Shown here piece by piece: positions 1-7,759 of a DNA stretch of 12,044 bases. Made by a program: the position numbers and the translations under genes. Positions within the stretch are counted from its first letter, which is position 1. Each line of letters opens with the position of its first letter. The notes under the pieces are model-generated. The model saw nothing but the letters and a program-made list of their open reading frames with translations, ran no database searches and had not been told where the DNA came from. The DNA is from Pseudomonadota bacterium (GTDB lineage Bacteria; Pseudomonadota; Alphaproteobacteria; Rhizobiales; Rhizobiaceae). Location: NCBI GenBank assembly GCA_023433855.1, contig JAEYTV010000051.1:1-12044 (forward strand), given 5' to 3'.

Positions 1-54
1 CTCTCCGACAAGGCCCGCCGCCAGCCGAGGCTCAACGAGCTATCCGGTGATTAG
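1..54 (+). CDS. rfbC: dTDP-4-dehydrorhamnose 3,5-epimerase, C-terminal end only (partial)
   Basis: Frame 1 reads through 17 codons to a TAG at 52-54 and gives a tail with LSDK followed by QPRLNEL. That is how rhizobial RfbC/RmlC proteins characteristically end (LS-D/E-K-x-x-x-x-PRL). RfbC converts dTDP-4-keto-6-deoxyglucose to dTDP-4-keto-L-rhamnose. It is the one enzyme of the four-step dTDP-L-rhamnose pathway otherwise missing here, since rfbB, rfbD and rfbA follow directly. The start lies upstream of the window, so no catalytic residue is visible. The call rests on this short motif plus context. The 95-bp gap to rfbB is longer than the other junctions of the operon. Confidence 0.62.
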   Translation, partial: LSDKARRQPRLNELSGD

Positions 55-63
55 AATTCGTTG

Positions 64-90
64 ATGAGGGACGCGCGTCCGCTCTCTCAT
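64..90. repeat. Inverted repeat in the rfbC-rfbB gap
   Basis: A perfect 12-bp palindrome, GGACGCGCGTCC (69-80), is flanked by ATGAG (64-68) and CTCAT (86-90), which are themselves complementary. The whole element could fold as a GC-rich hairpin in the rfbC-rfbB transcript or act as a dyad operator. No T-run follows, so it is not a classical intrinsic terminator. The rest of the 55-149 gap shows no convincing promoter hexamers. Confidence 0.4.
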
Positions 91-149
91 AGAACCTTTT
101 CAGCCCGTTGCGGCTGCCACAGACGGACCACGAAAGCAGAGGGAATTCC

Positions 150-1220
150 ATGCGCGTTGTTGTGACCGGCGGAGCAGGTTTTATCGGCTCGGCCGTGGTT
201 CGGCACCTCATCCTGGACAAAGGTTACGAGGTGCTCAACATCGACAAGCTCACCTATGCGGGCACCGAGACTTCGTTGGCCCTCGTGGCAGAGGACACAC
301 GCTATCGGTTCCTGCGTGCAGACATCTGTGATCACACTGCCGTTTCGCAGGCTTTGTCGATCTTCCGGCCGCAGCGGATCATGCATCTCGCGGCGGAAAG
401 CCATGTGGACCGCTCCATCACCGGGGCGAAGGACTTCGTCGAGACCAACGTTGTCGGCACCTTCAACATGCTCGAATGCGCAAGGGAATACTGGGCGTCC
501 CTGCCGCCTGTAGAGAAGGACAGCTTCCGCTTCCTGCACGTGTCGACCGACGAGGTCTACGGCTCGCTCGGCGAGGATGGACTGTTCACCGAGGAGACGC
601 CTTATGATCCGAGCTCTCCCTATTCGGCTTCGAAAGCCGCTTCCGACCACCTCGCAAAAGCCTGGACCCGCACCTACGGCCTGCCGGTGATCGTGTCGAA
701 CTGCTCCAACAACTATGGCCCCTACCATTTTCCGGAAAAGCTGATCCCGTTGACGATCCTCAACGCCATGGAGGGCAAGCCGTTGCCGGTTTATGGCAAT
801 GGCGGCAATATCCGCGACTGGCTCTATGTCGAAGATCACGCCCGTGCGCTCGACTTGATCGCGGAGCGGGGACGGATAGGAGAAACGTACAACGTCGGCG
901 GCCGCAACGAGCGTCGCAACATCGACGTCGTGATGCGCATCTGCGAACTGATGGACAAACATCGCCCGGAAGGAGGGCCACATAGCCGCCTTGTCACCTT
1001 TGTGACGGACCGCCCCGGTCACGATGCCCGCTATGCGATCGACGCCACCAAGCTGGAGACGGAACTCGGCTGGAGAGCAGCGGAAAATTTCGACAGCGGC
1101 ATTGAGAAGACGGTGCGCTGGTATCTCGATAACGAGTGGTGGTGGCAGCCTTTGAGGAAAGATTATGCCGGTGATCGATTGGGTCTGATCCCCTCGTCCG
1201 CCAAGCAGGCTATCGTATGA
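150..1220 (+). CDS. rfbB: dTDP-glucose 4,6-dehydratase
   Basis: This enzyme dehydrates dTDP-D-glucose to dTDP-4-keto-6-deoxy-D-glucose in the cytoplasm, the second step of dTDP-L-rhamnose synthesis. The 356-residue product has the usual family length (about 350). It is an extended-SDR protein: the NAD-binding TGGAGFIG is at residues 6-13, the catalytic STDEVYG at 132-138 (Thr133, Asp134, Glu135), and the YSASK pair Tyr158/Lys162 follows. [10 protein letters not shown] (81-90) and [15 protein letters not shown] (186-200) are typical of RmlB. The start at 150 is chosen because CAGAGGGA ends 5 bases upstream and translation begins directly with the nucleotide-binding strand; an upstream in-frame ATG at 108 would add 14 unrelated residues. 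The stop overlaps the rfbD start (ATGA). Confidence 0.96.
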   Translation: MRVVVTGGAGFIGSAVVRHLILDKGYEVLNIDKLTYAGTETSLALVAEDTRYRFLRADICDHTAVSQALSIFRPQRIMHLAAESHVDRSITGAKDFVETNVVGTFNMLECAREYWASLPPVEKDSFRFLHVSTDEVYGSLGEDGLFTEETPYDPSSPYSASKAASDHLAKAWTRTYGLPVIVSNCSNNYGPYHFPEKLIPLTILNAMEGKPLPVYGNGGNIRDWLYVEDHARALDLIAERGRIGETYNVGGRNERRNIDVVMRICELMDKHRPEGGPHSRLVTFVTDRPGHDARYAIDATKLETELGWRAAENFDSGIEKTVRWYLDNEWWWQPLRKDYAGDRLGLIPSSAKQAIV

Positions 1221-2140
1221 GCCCCGGCCCCAAGCGGATGGTCGTGACGGGCCGGCAGGGTCAGGTCGTGCAGTCACTCCTGGAACGAGGGCGTTCGAGA
1301 GCCGGCTTTGACGTGGTGGCCCTTGGTCGGCCGCAGTTCGACCTCCTGAGACTGGACGAGATCGAGGACGCCCTGCACCATGCGCGTCCTGACGTGATCG
1401 TCTCGGCAGCGGCATACACGGCCGTTGATCAGGCCGAGGCGGAGGAAGACACGGCCCACGCAATCAACAGCCTGGCTGCCGGAAGGATTGCCGCGGCAGC
1501 AGCCCGGCTTGCGATCCCGGTGATCCATCTTTCCACCGATTACGTCTTCGACGGCACGAACCCCGACCCTTACATCGAAACCGACCGGGAAGCGCCGATC
1601 GGTGCGTATGGACGTTCCAAGCTTGGCGGAGAACACTCGATCGCAGATGTTACCGAAGATTACGTCATTCTGCGCACGGCCTGGGTCTATAGTCCGTTCG
1701 GGAAGAACTTCCTGAAGACCATGCTGAGGCTTGCCGAAAGCCGCGACACGGTGAGCGTCGTCAGTGACCAGATCGGCAACCCGACGTCGGCGCTCGATAT
1801 CGCCGACGGCATCATGGCCGTCGCAGCCAACCTTTTGGCGAGCAGCGACGAGGCGCTGCGCGGCGTCTTCCACATGACCGGTTCCGGCCAAGCGAGCTGG
1901 GCCGACTTTGCCGAACTGATCTTCACAGAGTCCTCGCTTCACGGCGGCGCGACCGCGAAAGTCGAGCGAATCGCGTCGAGCCAATACCCGACGCCTGCAA
2001 GACGACCCGCCAATTCACGTCTCGACTGCACCAAGCTCGCGAGGCTCCATCAGGTTCGGCTGCCGGACTGGCGGCAGTCGGCCGCCGAGATCGTTGCCCG
2101 CCTTGTACAACCGCAAACCCACGGACGGACACGCGCATGA
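1217..2140 (+). CDS. rfbD: dTDP-4-dehydrorhamnose reductase
   Basis: RfbD/RmlD reduces dTDP-4-keto-L-rhamnose to dTDP-L-rhamnose using NAD(P)H, the last step of the pathway. The 307-residue protein shows the RmlD nucleotide-binding loop TGRQGQ (11-16), the [13 protein letters not shown] segment (64-76), STDYVFDG (106-113) with the catalytic Thr107, and the YGRSK pair Tyr131/Lys135. [14 protein letters not shown] and the QIGNPTS motif further on are also family hallmarks. The usual Asn in (V)INAAAYT is Ser63 here, a conservative change. The gene overlaps rfbB by 4 bases and rfbA by 4 bases (ATGA at both ends), so translational coupling is likely. AGG at 1207-1209 could serve as a weak ribosome binding site. 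Confidence 0.95.
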   Translation: MSPGPKRMVVTGRQGQVVQSLLERGRSRAGFDVVALGRPQFDLLRLDEIEDALHHARPDVIVSAAAYTAVDQAEAEEDTAHAINSLAAGRIAAAAARLAIPVIHLSTDYVFDGTNPDPYIETDREAPIGAYGRSKLGGEHSIADVTEDYVILRTAWVYSPFGKNFLKTMLRLAESRDTVSVVSDQIGNPTSALDIADGIMAVAANLLASSDEALRGVFHMTGSGQASWADFAELIFTESSLHGGATAKVERIASSQYPTPARRPANSRLDCTKLARLHQVRLPDWRQSAAEIVARLVQPQTHGRTRA

Positions 2141-3006
2141 AAGGCATTATTCTAGCCGGCGGCAGCGGCACGCGGCTTCACCCCATGACGAAGGTGGTGT
2201 CGAAGCAGATCATGCCGGTATACGACAAACCGATGATCTATTATCCGCTCTCAACCCTGATGCTGGCGGGCGTGCGCGACATTCTGATCATTTCCACCCC
2301 GGTTGACATGCCGCTTTTCCAGAGGCTGCTTGAGGATGGATCGCAATGGGGCATCAACATCAGCTATGCCGTCCAGCCGCATCCTGGCGGACTGGCGCAA
2401 GCCTATGTCATTGGCGCAGAGTTCGTCGGCGACAGCCCGTCCTGCCTGATCCTCGGCGACAACATCTTCTACGGACACGGGATCACGGATGCCTTCGAGC
2501 AGGCCATCGACAATCTGCGGGGTGCCACTGTGTTCGCCTACCGGGTTGCCGACCCGCAACGATATGGCGTGGTTGAATTCGATCAGGCCATGAAGGCAGT
2601 CTCCATCGAAGAAAAACCGCTGCAGCCAAAATCCAGCTACGCCGTCACCGGCCTCTATTTCTATGACCGGCATGTCGTGGACATCGCCGCCGGCCTCAAA
2701 CCTTCGGCCCGAGGAGAGCTGGAGATCACCGATGTCAACCGGGCCTACCTGGACCGCGGGCTTCTGGATGTCCAGATTCTCGGTCGCGGATATGCATGGT
2801 TTGATACCGGCACCCCGGATAGCCTGCTCAACGCGGCGGAATTCGTCGCCACGCTGGAACGCCGCCAAGACGTCAAGATCTGCTGCCCGGAAGAGGTCGC
2901 GTTCCACAAAGGCTTCATCGACCGGGAGGCGCTCAGCAGGGCCGCGGATGCCTACGGGAAAAGCAGTTACGGCACTTATCTGAGGGAAAAGGTTCTGCAG
3001 GGGTGA
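2137..3006 (+). CDS. rfbA: glucose-1-phosphate thymidylyltransferase
   Basis: RfbA/RmlA joins glucose-1-phosphate and dTTP to give dTDP-glucose, the first step towards dTDP-L-rhamnose. The 289-residue length is typical. It opens with the nucleotidyltransferase signature [18 protein letters not shown], followed by [19 protein letters not shown]80-PHPGGLAQA (80-89) and LGDN (106-109, Asp108 as metal ligand) complete the active site, with [14 protein letters not shown] and [11 protein letters not shown] further on. These are diagnostic of RmlA rather than of GalU or GlgC. It overlaps rfbD at its start and the following glycosyltransferase at its end (GTGA at 3003-3006), placing that transferase in the same operon. 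Confidence 0.97.
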   Translation: MKGIILAGGSGTRLHPMTKVVSKQIMPVYDKPMIYYPLSTLMLAGVRDILIISTPVDMPLFQRLLEDGSQWGINISYAVQPHPGGLAQAYVIGAEFVGDSPSCLILGDNIFYGHGITDAFEQAIDNLRGATVFAYRVADPQRYGVVEFDQAMKAVSIEEKPLQPKSSYAVTGLYFYDRHVVDIAAGLKPSARGELEITDVNRAYLDRGLLDVQILGRGYAWFDTGTPDSLLNAAEFVATLERRQDVKICCPEEVAFHKGFIDREALSRAADAYGKSSYGTYLREKVLQG

Positions 3007-4190
3007 TCATCCGGCCGGACGTGACGGAGGGCGCGATCGTGCCCTCCCCGGCGCCATCCGCCGCTGCAGGCGCACAGCCGATTGGGAAACAGGCGATGTC
3101 GAACCATCCAGATTTGCAGAAGGTCTATGCCGACCGGCGTTGGCCGCGGCTCTCGGGTATCGGGACCGTCCAGCACGAACTGGAGAGCAGATGCCCGCCT
3201 CACATCAAGATCATCGATCTGGAGGTCGGCGGAAGCATCGGCAGCCCGCTCTCGCCGCTGCGGATCGAACTGGCGCTGCGACGCAAGGCCGCCAGGGCGT
3301 CGGATGTCTTCTACAGCGCGGGCTTCATGCCGCCGCTGCTCACGTCGAGACCCGTGGTTCTCGTGGTTCACGACCTCATGCACCGGCAGTTCTACGGCCC
3401 GGTAAAGCGGTTCTACTACGATTGGTTCCTCCGCTTCGTCTATCGGCGATGCGCGGCGATCTGCTGCGTCTCGGAATATACGCGCACTGAATTCCTCGCG
3501 TGGTCGGGCATGGATCCCTCGAGGGTGCACGTCGTTCACGCCATGTGTTCCGGCGAGTTCACGTCGGCCGGGGAACGATACGATCCGGGATACGAGTATG
3601 TCGCCTATTGCGGCAACCATCGCAGCTACAAGAACCTCGACCGCCTGATCCGCGCCTATGCCCGCTCCCGCCTTGCGGGCGCAGATGTCCGGCTGCTGAT
3701 CACGGGCGGGCATAACGAAGCGCTGGCGGTCACCGCCCAGGAATGCGGCGTCTCCGACAAGGTCGTATTCACCGGATTCCTTGCCGCCGAAGACATTCCG
3801 AAGCTCTACCGTGGCGCCAAGGCCATTGCCTATGTGTCGTTGCAGGAAGGGTTCGGCCTGCCGATCCTTGAAGCCTTCGCCTCGGGCGTGCCGATCGTGA
3901 CCTCCAACGTTACCTCGATGCCGGAAGTGGCAGGGGACGCGGCGATCCTTGTCGATCCCTATTCGGTCGACGATATCGCCAGAGGGCTTGATGCCGCGGT
4001 GTTCGACGAAGAACTACGTACCGCGAAGGTCGCCGGGGGCACCCGTCGCCTGCGCGATTTCAGCTGGGAAAAGTCTGCCGAAAAGCTCTGGTCACTGGTC
4101 AGCGCCGTTGCCCGCCAGGAGCAGTCGGCCCGCACAGCGGACACGGTGAGCGGCGAAAAGCCATCTCCCGCCACGGGCAGTTCCGCCTGA
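3003..4190 (+). CDS. GT4-family glycosyltransferase (GT-B fold)
   Basis: This is a probable retaining cytoplasmic glycosyltransferase that adds one sugar to a lipid-linked repeat unit. The C-terminal half is a clear GT4 domain: [18 protein letters not shown] (203-220), LLITGG (231-236), the VVFTGFL segment, then the E-x7-E motif EGFGLPILE with Glu282 and Glu290, and [20 protein letters not shown]. The N-terminal half has the acceptor-side [10 protein letters not shown] (155-164). Sugar and acceptor cannot be read from sequence; its place in the rhamnose operon makes a rhamnosyltransferase a reasonable but unproven guess. The start is uncertain. GTG at 3003 overlaps the rfbA stop (GTGA) and gives 395 residues with a Pro/Ala-rich extension. 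ATG at 3096 gives 364 residues and begins just before [14 protein letters not shown], the usual family N-terminus. Confidence 0.9.
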   Translation: MIIRPDVTEGAIVPSPAPSAAAGAQPIGKQAMSNHPDLQKVYADRRWPRLSGIGTVQHELESRCPPHIKIIDLEVGGSIGSPLSPLRIELALRRKAARASDVFYSAGFMPPLLTSRPVVLVVHDLMHRQFYGPVKRFYYDWFLRFVYRRCAAICCVSEYTRTEFLAWSGMDPSRVHVVHAMCSGEFTSAGERYDPGYEYVAYCGNHRSYKNLDRLIRAYARSRLAGADVRLLITGGHNEALAVTAQECGVSDKVVFTGFLAAEDIPKLYRGAKAIAYVSLQEGFGLPILEAFASGVPIVTSNVTSMPEVAGDAAILVDPYSVDDIARGLDAAVFDEELRTAKVAGGTRRLRDFSWEKSAEKLWSLVSAVARQEQSARTADTVSGEKPSPATGSSA

Positions 4191-4192
4191 TC

Positions 4193-4213
4193 GCCCGGCA
4201 TTGTTGCCCGGGC
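4193..4213. terminator. Hairpin between converging operons, possible terminator
   Basis: GCCCGG (4193-4198) and CCGGGC (4208-4213) form a 6-bp all-GC stem with a 9-base loop, located 2 bases after the stop of the plus-strand glycosyltransferase and 12 bases before the stop of the converging minus-strand GT2 gene. On the plus strand it is followed by TTCGTT, only a weak U-tract; on the minus strand no T-run follows. It is well placed to end one or both transcripts, but the form is not canonical. Confidence 0.45.
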
Positions 4214-4225
4214 TTCGTTGACGGA

Positions 4226-5077
4226 TCACCGGGCCAGCCGGTCGGACCAGCCCCGCAACCGCTCGGCAAAGGCGATTGCGCGATAGTGCGCCTGTCCTCG
4301 CCTCCCCTTCAGGAGGGCCACGGCGGCGCCGGCAAGCGGCCGACCGGCCATATAGGCGACGAACCACAGGGGATAACCGGCCATGCGCATGACGCGGCCG
4401 AAACCGCGGTTATAACGCCTGCCCCGGTCGAGCGCGCCCGCATCGAAAACCTCGAGAGGTTCGGGGTGCATGATCCGCAGTCCCGGATCGTAAAGCCCCC
4501 TGGCGCCCTGTTTCAGCGCCCGCAGCATGAGTTCCGTTTCTTCGCCGGCACCCCAGGCCGTGCCGGAACCGACGCCGAGCTCCTCGTCGAAAGCGCCGGC
4601 CTTCTTCAGGATATCGGCGCGATAGAAGGTCGTATAGGACGTCTGGCTCGTCCAGATGTTGAAGCGGTCGATGACGTGCGGCTCGGCCGCCCAACGCCCC
4701 TGCGAGGGAACGCCCGCCGGCGTGATGCTCATGCCGGTATAGATGCCGAGGGCGGGATCGGTGAGAAACGCCTGGTGCACCCGTTCCAGCGTGTCGGGCG
4801 GATAGATGCAGTCATCGTCCGGAAAGGCGACGATATCTCCGCAGACAGGGCCAAGGCCAAGATTGCGGCCGCGTGACAGCCCCTTGCGGGGATCGCGCAG
4901 ATAGGTGATCGGCAACCCGCCGCCGAGTTCGGCGACCACACGCCCGGTGCGGTCGTCGGCGCTCTGGTCGACGATGACGATCTCGGAAGCGGCAAGGGTC
5001 TGGGACCTCAGCGCCTGAAGCAGCTCCCCAATCTGGACCGGGCGGTTCATCGTGGACGTGACGAGCGAGATTTTCAT
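4226..5077 (-). CDS. GT2-family glycosyltransferase (GT-A fold)
   Basis: This is a probable inverting, metal-dependent glycosyltransferase of the exopolysaccharide pathway, acting at the inner face of the cytoplasmic membrane. It begins MKISLVTSTMNRP, followed by the nucleotide-binding EIVIVDQSADDRTG, then KGLSRGRNLGL and the metal-binding AFPDDDC (Asp87-Asp89), then WGAGEETELMLRA, which supplies the ED-type acidic site. A hydrophobic stretch near the C-terminus (YPLWFVAYMAGRPLAGAAVALL) may tie it to the membrane. The start at 5077 is preferred because AGAGGAAA (plus-strand 5081-5088) lies at ideal spacing and the protein then starts as the family does (283 residues). An alternative ATG at 5125 would overlap the upstream gene's stop (ATGA) and add 16 residues. 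It is the last gene of the minus-strand unit. Donor and acceptor are unknown. Confidence 0.9.
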   Translation of the reverse strand: MKISLVTSTMNRPVQIGELLQALRSQTLAASEIVIVDQSADDRTGRVVAELGGGLPITYLRDPRKGLSRGRNLGLGPVCGDIVAFPDDDCIYPPDTLERVHQAFLTDPALGIYTGMSITPAGVPSQGRWAAEPHVIDRFNIWTSQTSYTTFYRADILKKAGAFDEELGVGSGTAWGAGEETELMLRALKQGARGLYDPGLRIMHPEPLEVFDAGALDRGRRYNRGFGRVMRMAGYPLWFVAYMAGRPLAGAAVALLKGRRGQAHYRAIAFAERLRGWSDRLAR

Positions 5078-5080
5078 AGG

Positions 5081-5088
5081 TTTCCTCT
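5081..5088 (-). promoter_or_regulatory. Ribosome binding site deciding the GT2 start
   Basis: Read on the minus strand this is AGAGGAAA, with AGAGG six bases before the ATG at 5077. It is one of the best Shine-Dalgarno matches in the window. The competing ATG at 5125 has only AAGG one base upstream of it, too close for good spacing. Confidence 0.7.
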
Positions 5089-5121
5089 GAGCTGTCTGCG
5101 CCGCGCTCTTTTCCAGCAGGC

Positions 5122-5994
5122 TCATGCCTTCACCATGGCTTGCTTGAAGGAGCGCAGACGGTTCAGGAGATGGATGACGCGGCGGCCCTTCGGGCCGATC
5201 CGGCCGAAATACTGCAGTTCCTCCATGGTCGCCTCCGGCAGCGACGCAAGCGGATCAACCTGCGCGCCCACCTTTTCGAAGAGATCGTAGAGGAAACTGC
5301 CGCGGCAGGGCATGATATCCGGCGGTATCTTCCAGGTGTTGAGGATCTCGTTCCACAGATGGATGCAGAGCGAATCCCGTGTCCTTTCAAGGCAGGTTTC
5401 CCGCATCTGGGGCCGGAAGAACATGTCGGCCTCCTGATAGTGGATCGGGTAGAAGGCCGTCATCGGCACCGTCGTGCATCGGTCCGGAGTTTCACGGACA
5501 TAGTCGGTGATCAGGTGAGGTCCGATCGCACCCCAGTCGAATACCTTGCCCTTGGCGGCCGCGCGACCTTCGAGCTCGACGGCAATGGCAGGATCGGAGA
5601 CGTAGAGAACCGCGCCATTCAGCTTGCCCGGCTCCTCCTCGCCGATCAGCAGTCCGCGCGACCGGGCTTCAAGCGCGGTGAAAGCACCGGCACCGGCAAG
5701 ACAATAGACATCCGTATCGAACCACCAACCGGCCTCCCGGCGGAAAAGACGATACCGGAACAGATCGGTGAACGCGGCGATCGATCCCGGCTTGCCGCCC
5801 TGGGTCAGTGAAAGCACTTCGTCTTCGGCGGCGAGTGCCCCGGCATCCCGCAGGCTCACCCCCTCGGGAACGGCAAGGGCGTGATTGAAGCTATGCAATT
5901 GCACGTTCATCCCCGCCCTCACGAAGGAGGCAAGGCAGGCCCGTTCGTAGAGCCTGAGCCTGGGCCCGTGCCAGAAGAAGTTCGCCGTTACCAT
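5122..5994 (-). CDS. GT32-type (DXD) glycosyltransferase
   Basis: The protein belongs to the DXD-containing sugar transferases related to Och1/alpha-1,4-glycosyltransferases (GT32 and capsular polysaccharide synthesis proteins), which transfer a hexose from a nucleotide sugar. At 290 residues it has the usual length for bacterial members. It begins ANFFWHGPRLRLYERACLAS (4-23), the common opening with Trp8. The core GSIAAFTDLFRYRLF (70-84) precedes GWWFDTDVYCL with the metal-binding Asp94-Thr-Asp96. NGAVLYV, GAIGPHLIT (155-163) and CIHLWN (210-215) follow in the expected order. It sits between two other glycosyltransferases on the same strand, so a role in the same repeat unit is likely. It has no strong ribosome binding site, and its ATG overlaps the stop of a 21-codon ORF (TGATG), which may couple its translation. 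Confidence 0.9.
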   Translation of the reverse strand: MVTANFFWHGPRLRLYERACLASFVRAGMNVQLHSFNHALAVPEGVSLRDAGALAAEDEVLSLTQGGKPGSIAAFTDLFRYRLFRREAGWWFDTDVYCLAGAGAFTALEARSRGLLIGEEEPGKLNGAVLYVSDPAIAVELEGRAAAKGKVFDWGAIGPHLITDYVRETPDRCTTVPMTAFYPIHYQEADMFFRPQMRETCLERTRDSLCIHLWNEILNTWKIPPDIMPCRGSFLYDLFEKVGAQVDPLASLPEATMEELQYFGRIGPKGRRVIHLLNRLRSFKQAMVKA

Positions 5995-6059
5995 CAGATC
6001 GCTCTCATTCTGCCGCCGGCTGGCCTCTCAACCAGTCCCTCGACCCAGGCTTCAAACAT
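5994..6059 (-). CDS. Possible 21-codon leader ORF upstream of the GT32 gene
   Basis: In the 144-bp gap between the two minus-strand glycosyltransferases an ATG at 6059 is preceded by GGGAG with a 6-base spacing. It encodes the 21-residue peptide MFEAWVEGLVERPAGGRMRAI, and the TGA stop overlaps the GT32 start codon by one base (TGATG). The arrangement is typical of translational coupling, and the GT32 start itself has only a weak GAGAG signal. The peptide is not recognised. It could be a leader ORF, a degraded gene end, or chance. Confidence 0.35.
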   Translation of the reverse strand: MFEAWVEGLVERPAGGRMRAI

Positions 6060-6138
6060 CAGATGCTCCCGAAATCGAAGCTGGATGTTCCCTACCCTTT
6101 TTCATCTTCCATCCCCCATCCGAGTTGACGGTGGTCGT

Positions 6139-7326
6139 CTACGCGTCACGGGAGAGTATCCTTCCCAGGACGGAAAGCTGCGCCTCGTTCCATGCAACGG
6201 CATCCTGATGAGCGCCCTGCCCCCGCGCTCTCCGCAAGGGCTCCGAGGAGGCAAGTTCAACGACCGCGGTGGCAAAGGCTGCGGCATCATCATCCGCTAC
6301 CACCGTGACGCCGTTGCGAAAATTTGCGCTCAAGCCGCGAGCCCCTGTCTCCGTCGAGACGGTTGCCACTCCCGCCGCCATGGCGTCCAGAAGCTTGATG
6401 TTGATCCCCGTCCCGGACAGCATCGGATTCACCGACAGGGGTGCCCTTGCATAGGCATCCCGAAGATGTTCGACAACACCGAGCTTGACCACCGCCGGAT
6501 GGTCGGCGACGTGACGGCATATGCTGCCTGCAAGCAGCAGGTTGAATTCGGGCAGTTTCTGCAGGACGAACGGCAGGACGGATTGCGTGAAGAACGTCAC
6601 GGCCGCCTGGTTCGCAACGTTGCCGGAACCGACGAAGATGGCTGAAGCCGGGGAAAAATCCGAGACAGGATGTGACAGGTCCAGCAGATGGCTGACGACG
6701 GCGACCTGCGGCGGCGCCGTTTTGACCTGTCGGCGGAAGAGCTCGCTCTCCGCCTCCTGGATGGCGATGACCACATCGGCCCGCCGGAATGCTCGCGCCT
6801 GTTCGGAAGGCGGGACGGAAAACCAGTAGCTCTTGCGGGAGAAAAGCTTGTGTCGGTCGGAGAAGGAATCGTGCGTATCAAGGATCTTCAACACGCTTGG
6901 CGGAAAAGCCTCCAGAGCCGCCGAATGGAAGATGTATTCGCAGACGACAGCATCGAAGCGCTGCGCTTCCTGCAGTCTGCGCAGATGCTGGGTCAGCGCG
7001 CGCGGGTAGAACTCATCCAAGCCGCAGTAGGAGCCGAAATCCCTGCTGACATAACCCGCCAGTTTCCGTTTCAGACGGAAGAGGCCCCGCTTGAGGCGAA
7101 AGTCCAAATCCTTCATCACCTCCGACGGAAGCCGCACGTAGTGATCGGCACCGAACTCGCTGACATGCGCGGCATCGTCGGGAGCATCCGTCAGGCTCGA
7201 CGGCAGATAGACCAAGTGGACATCATGCCCGAGACCGCGCAGCGCCTTGATGAACGCAAAAATTCTGCTCCGATTGCCTTCCGTTGGCGGAACAGCGGGC
7301 ACGGTAGATAAAATGGCGATCTTCAT
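6139..7326 (-). CDS. GT4-like glycosyltransferase
   Basis: This is a 395-residue GT-B glycosyltransferase, first gene of the minus-strand unit. The N-terminal domain opens with MKIAILSTVPAVPPTEGNRS and FAFIKALRGLGHDVHLVYLP, typical of GT4 sugar transferases. ILDTHDSFSDRHKLF (148-162) is the middle acceptor-side element found in this subfamily. The C-terminal donor domain shows AIFVGSGNVANQ (229-240) and GTGINIKLLDAMAAGVATV (305-323) followed by GARGL, the nucleotide-sugar site; the usual first Glu of the E-x7-E motif is replaced, as is common in this branch. The start at 7326 is chosen because AAGG (plus-strand 7333-7336) lies 6 bases upstream; a GTG at 7410 would add 28 residues with no family character. 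The sugar transferred cannot be told. Confidence 0.9.
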   Translation of the reverse strand: MKIAILSTVPAVPPTEGNRSRIFAFIKALRGLGHDVHLVYLPSSLTDAPDDAAHVSEFGADHYVRLPSEVMKDLDFRLKRGLFRLKRKLAGYVSRDFGSYCGLDEFYPRALTQHLRRLQEAQRFDAVVCEYIFHSAALEAFPPSVLKILDTHDSFSDRHKLFSRKSYWFSVPPSEQARAFRRADVVIAIQEAESELFRRQVKTAPPQVAVVSHLLDLSHPVSDFSPASAIFVGSGNVANQAAVTFFTQSVLPFVLQKLPEFNLLLAGSICRHVADHPAVVKLGVVEHLRDAYARAPLSVNPMLSGTGINIKLLDAMAAGVATVSTETGARGLSANFRNGVTVVADDDAAAFATAVVELASSEPLRRARGQGAHQDAVAWNEAQLSVLGRILSRDA

Positions 7327-7759
7327 CAATGACCTTGCAGACATACAGTATTCAAAATCTTGGGTAACTATGTTGTCTAAGTAGGCACAAGGCCTCTTGA
7401 TGGGAAACACCGTAATCGATAAGACCTTGATAGAAAGTATGCAACGTTGTTTTCTTTCTACGAGACGGAGATGAAATACAACTCAGGAAACATCTGCTCG
7501 CTCACGGCTCCGGTCTGTGGCAGCGTCGGCCGAATTCCTGAGACAACTAGACTGGCGTTGCGCGCGATATCCTCGTCGTAGCCAGCGTAGGTACCATACA
7601 GCGCCCTTGAAGCCGGGAGGAGCCGCGTTTTTGAGGAGGCCGTCGGCGTGTAACACCGCGGCGAAGATGCGTACGCATGAACTTAGCATTCGACGACAGA
7701 TAGATCACCGGCATCGACCAACGAAGGTCCCGCGCTCCTCGAACGGAAATTCGATATTC
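7327..7759. other. 433-bp divergent intergenic region, AT-richer
   Basis: This region separates the minus-strand glycosyltransferase unit from the plus-strand flippase and must carry promoters for both, unless one is read from further away. The first half (about 7327-7490) is clearly richer in AT than the coding neighbours, with runs such as TTGTTTTCTTTC near 7447. Open frames crossing 7483-7759 on both strands lack any family motif and look like chance. A perfect 12-bp palindrome lies at 7667-7678. I could not find a -35/-10 pair good enough to annotate. Confidence 0.5.
7667..7678. repeat. 12-bp palindrome upstream of the flippase gene
   Basis: ATGCGTACGCAT is a perfect dyad, 81 bp before the chosen flippase start, in a non-coding divergent region. 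It could be an operator for a dimeric regulator, but only one copy is seen, so this is unproven. Confidence 0.3.

Noticed and set aside
87..1463. Long open frame on the minus strand opposite rfbB and rfbD (458 codons)
   Set aside because: It is antisense to two genes with full catalytic motifs, and its translation has no recognisable domain and the Arg/Ala-rich make-up typical of antisense frames in GC-rich DNA.
4286..7311. Plus-strand frames opposite the three minus-strand glycosyltransferases (4286-4876, 5140-5811, 5881-6645, 6688-7311)
   Set aside because: Each is antisense to a well-supported glycosyltransferase and has no family features of its own.
7416..7444. Minus-strand promoter-like pair TTGCAT and TATCGA with a 17-base spacer
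   Set aside because: The spacing is right, but each hexamer matches the consensus at only three of six positions, too weak to annotate.
7517..7759. N-terminal extension of the flippase from an ATG at 7517
   Set aside because: The 81 added residues are Arg-rich and have no resemblance to MOP exporters, whereas the ATG at 7760 gives the normal N-terminus and length.
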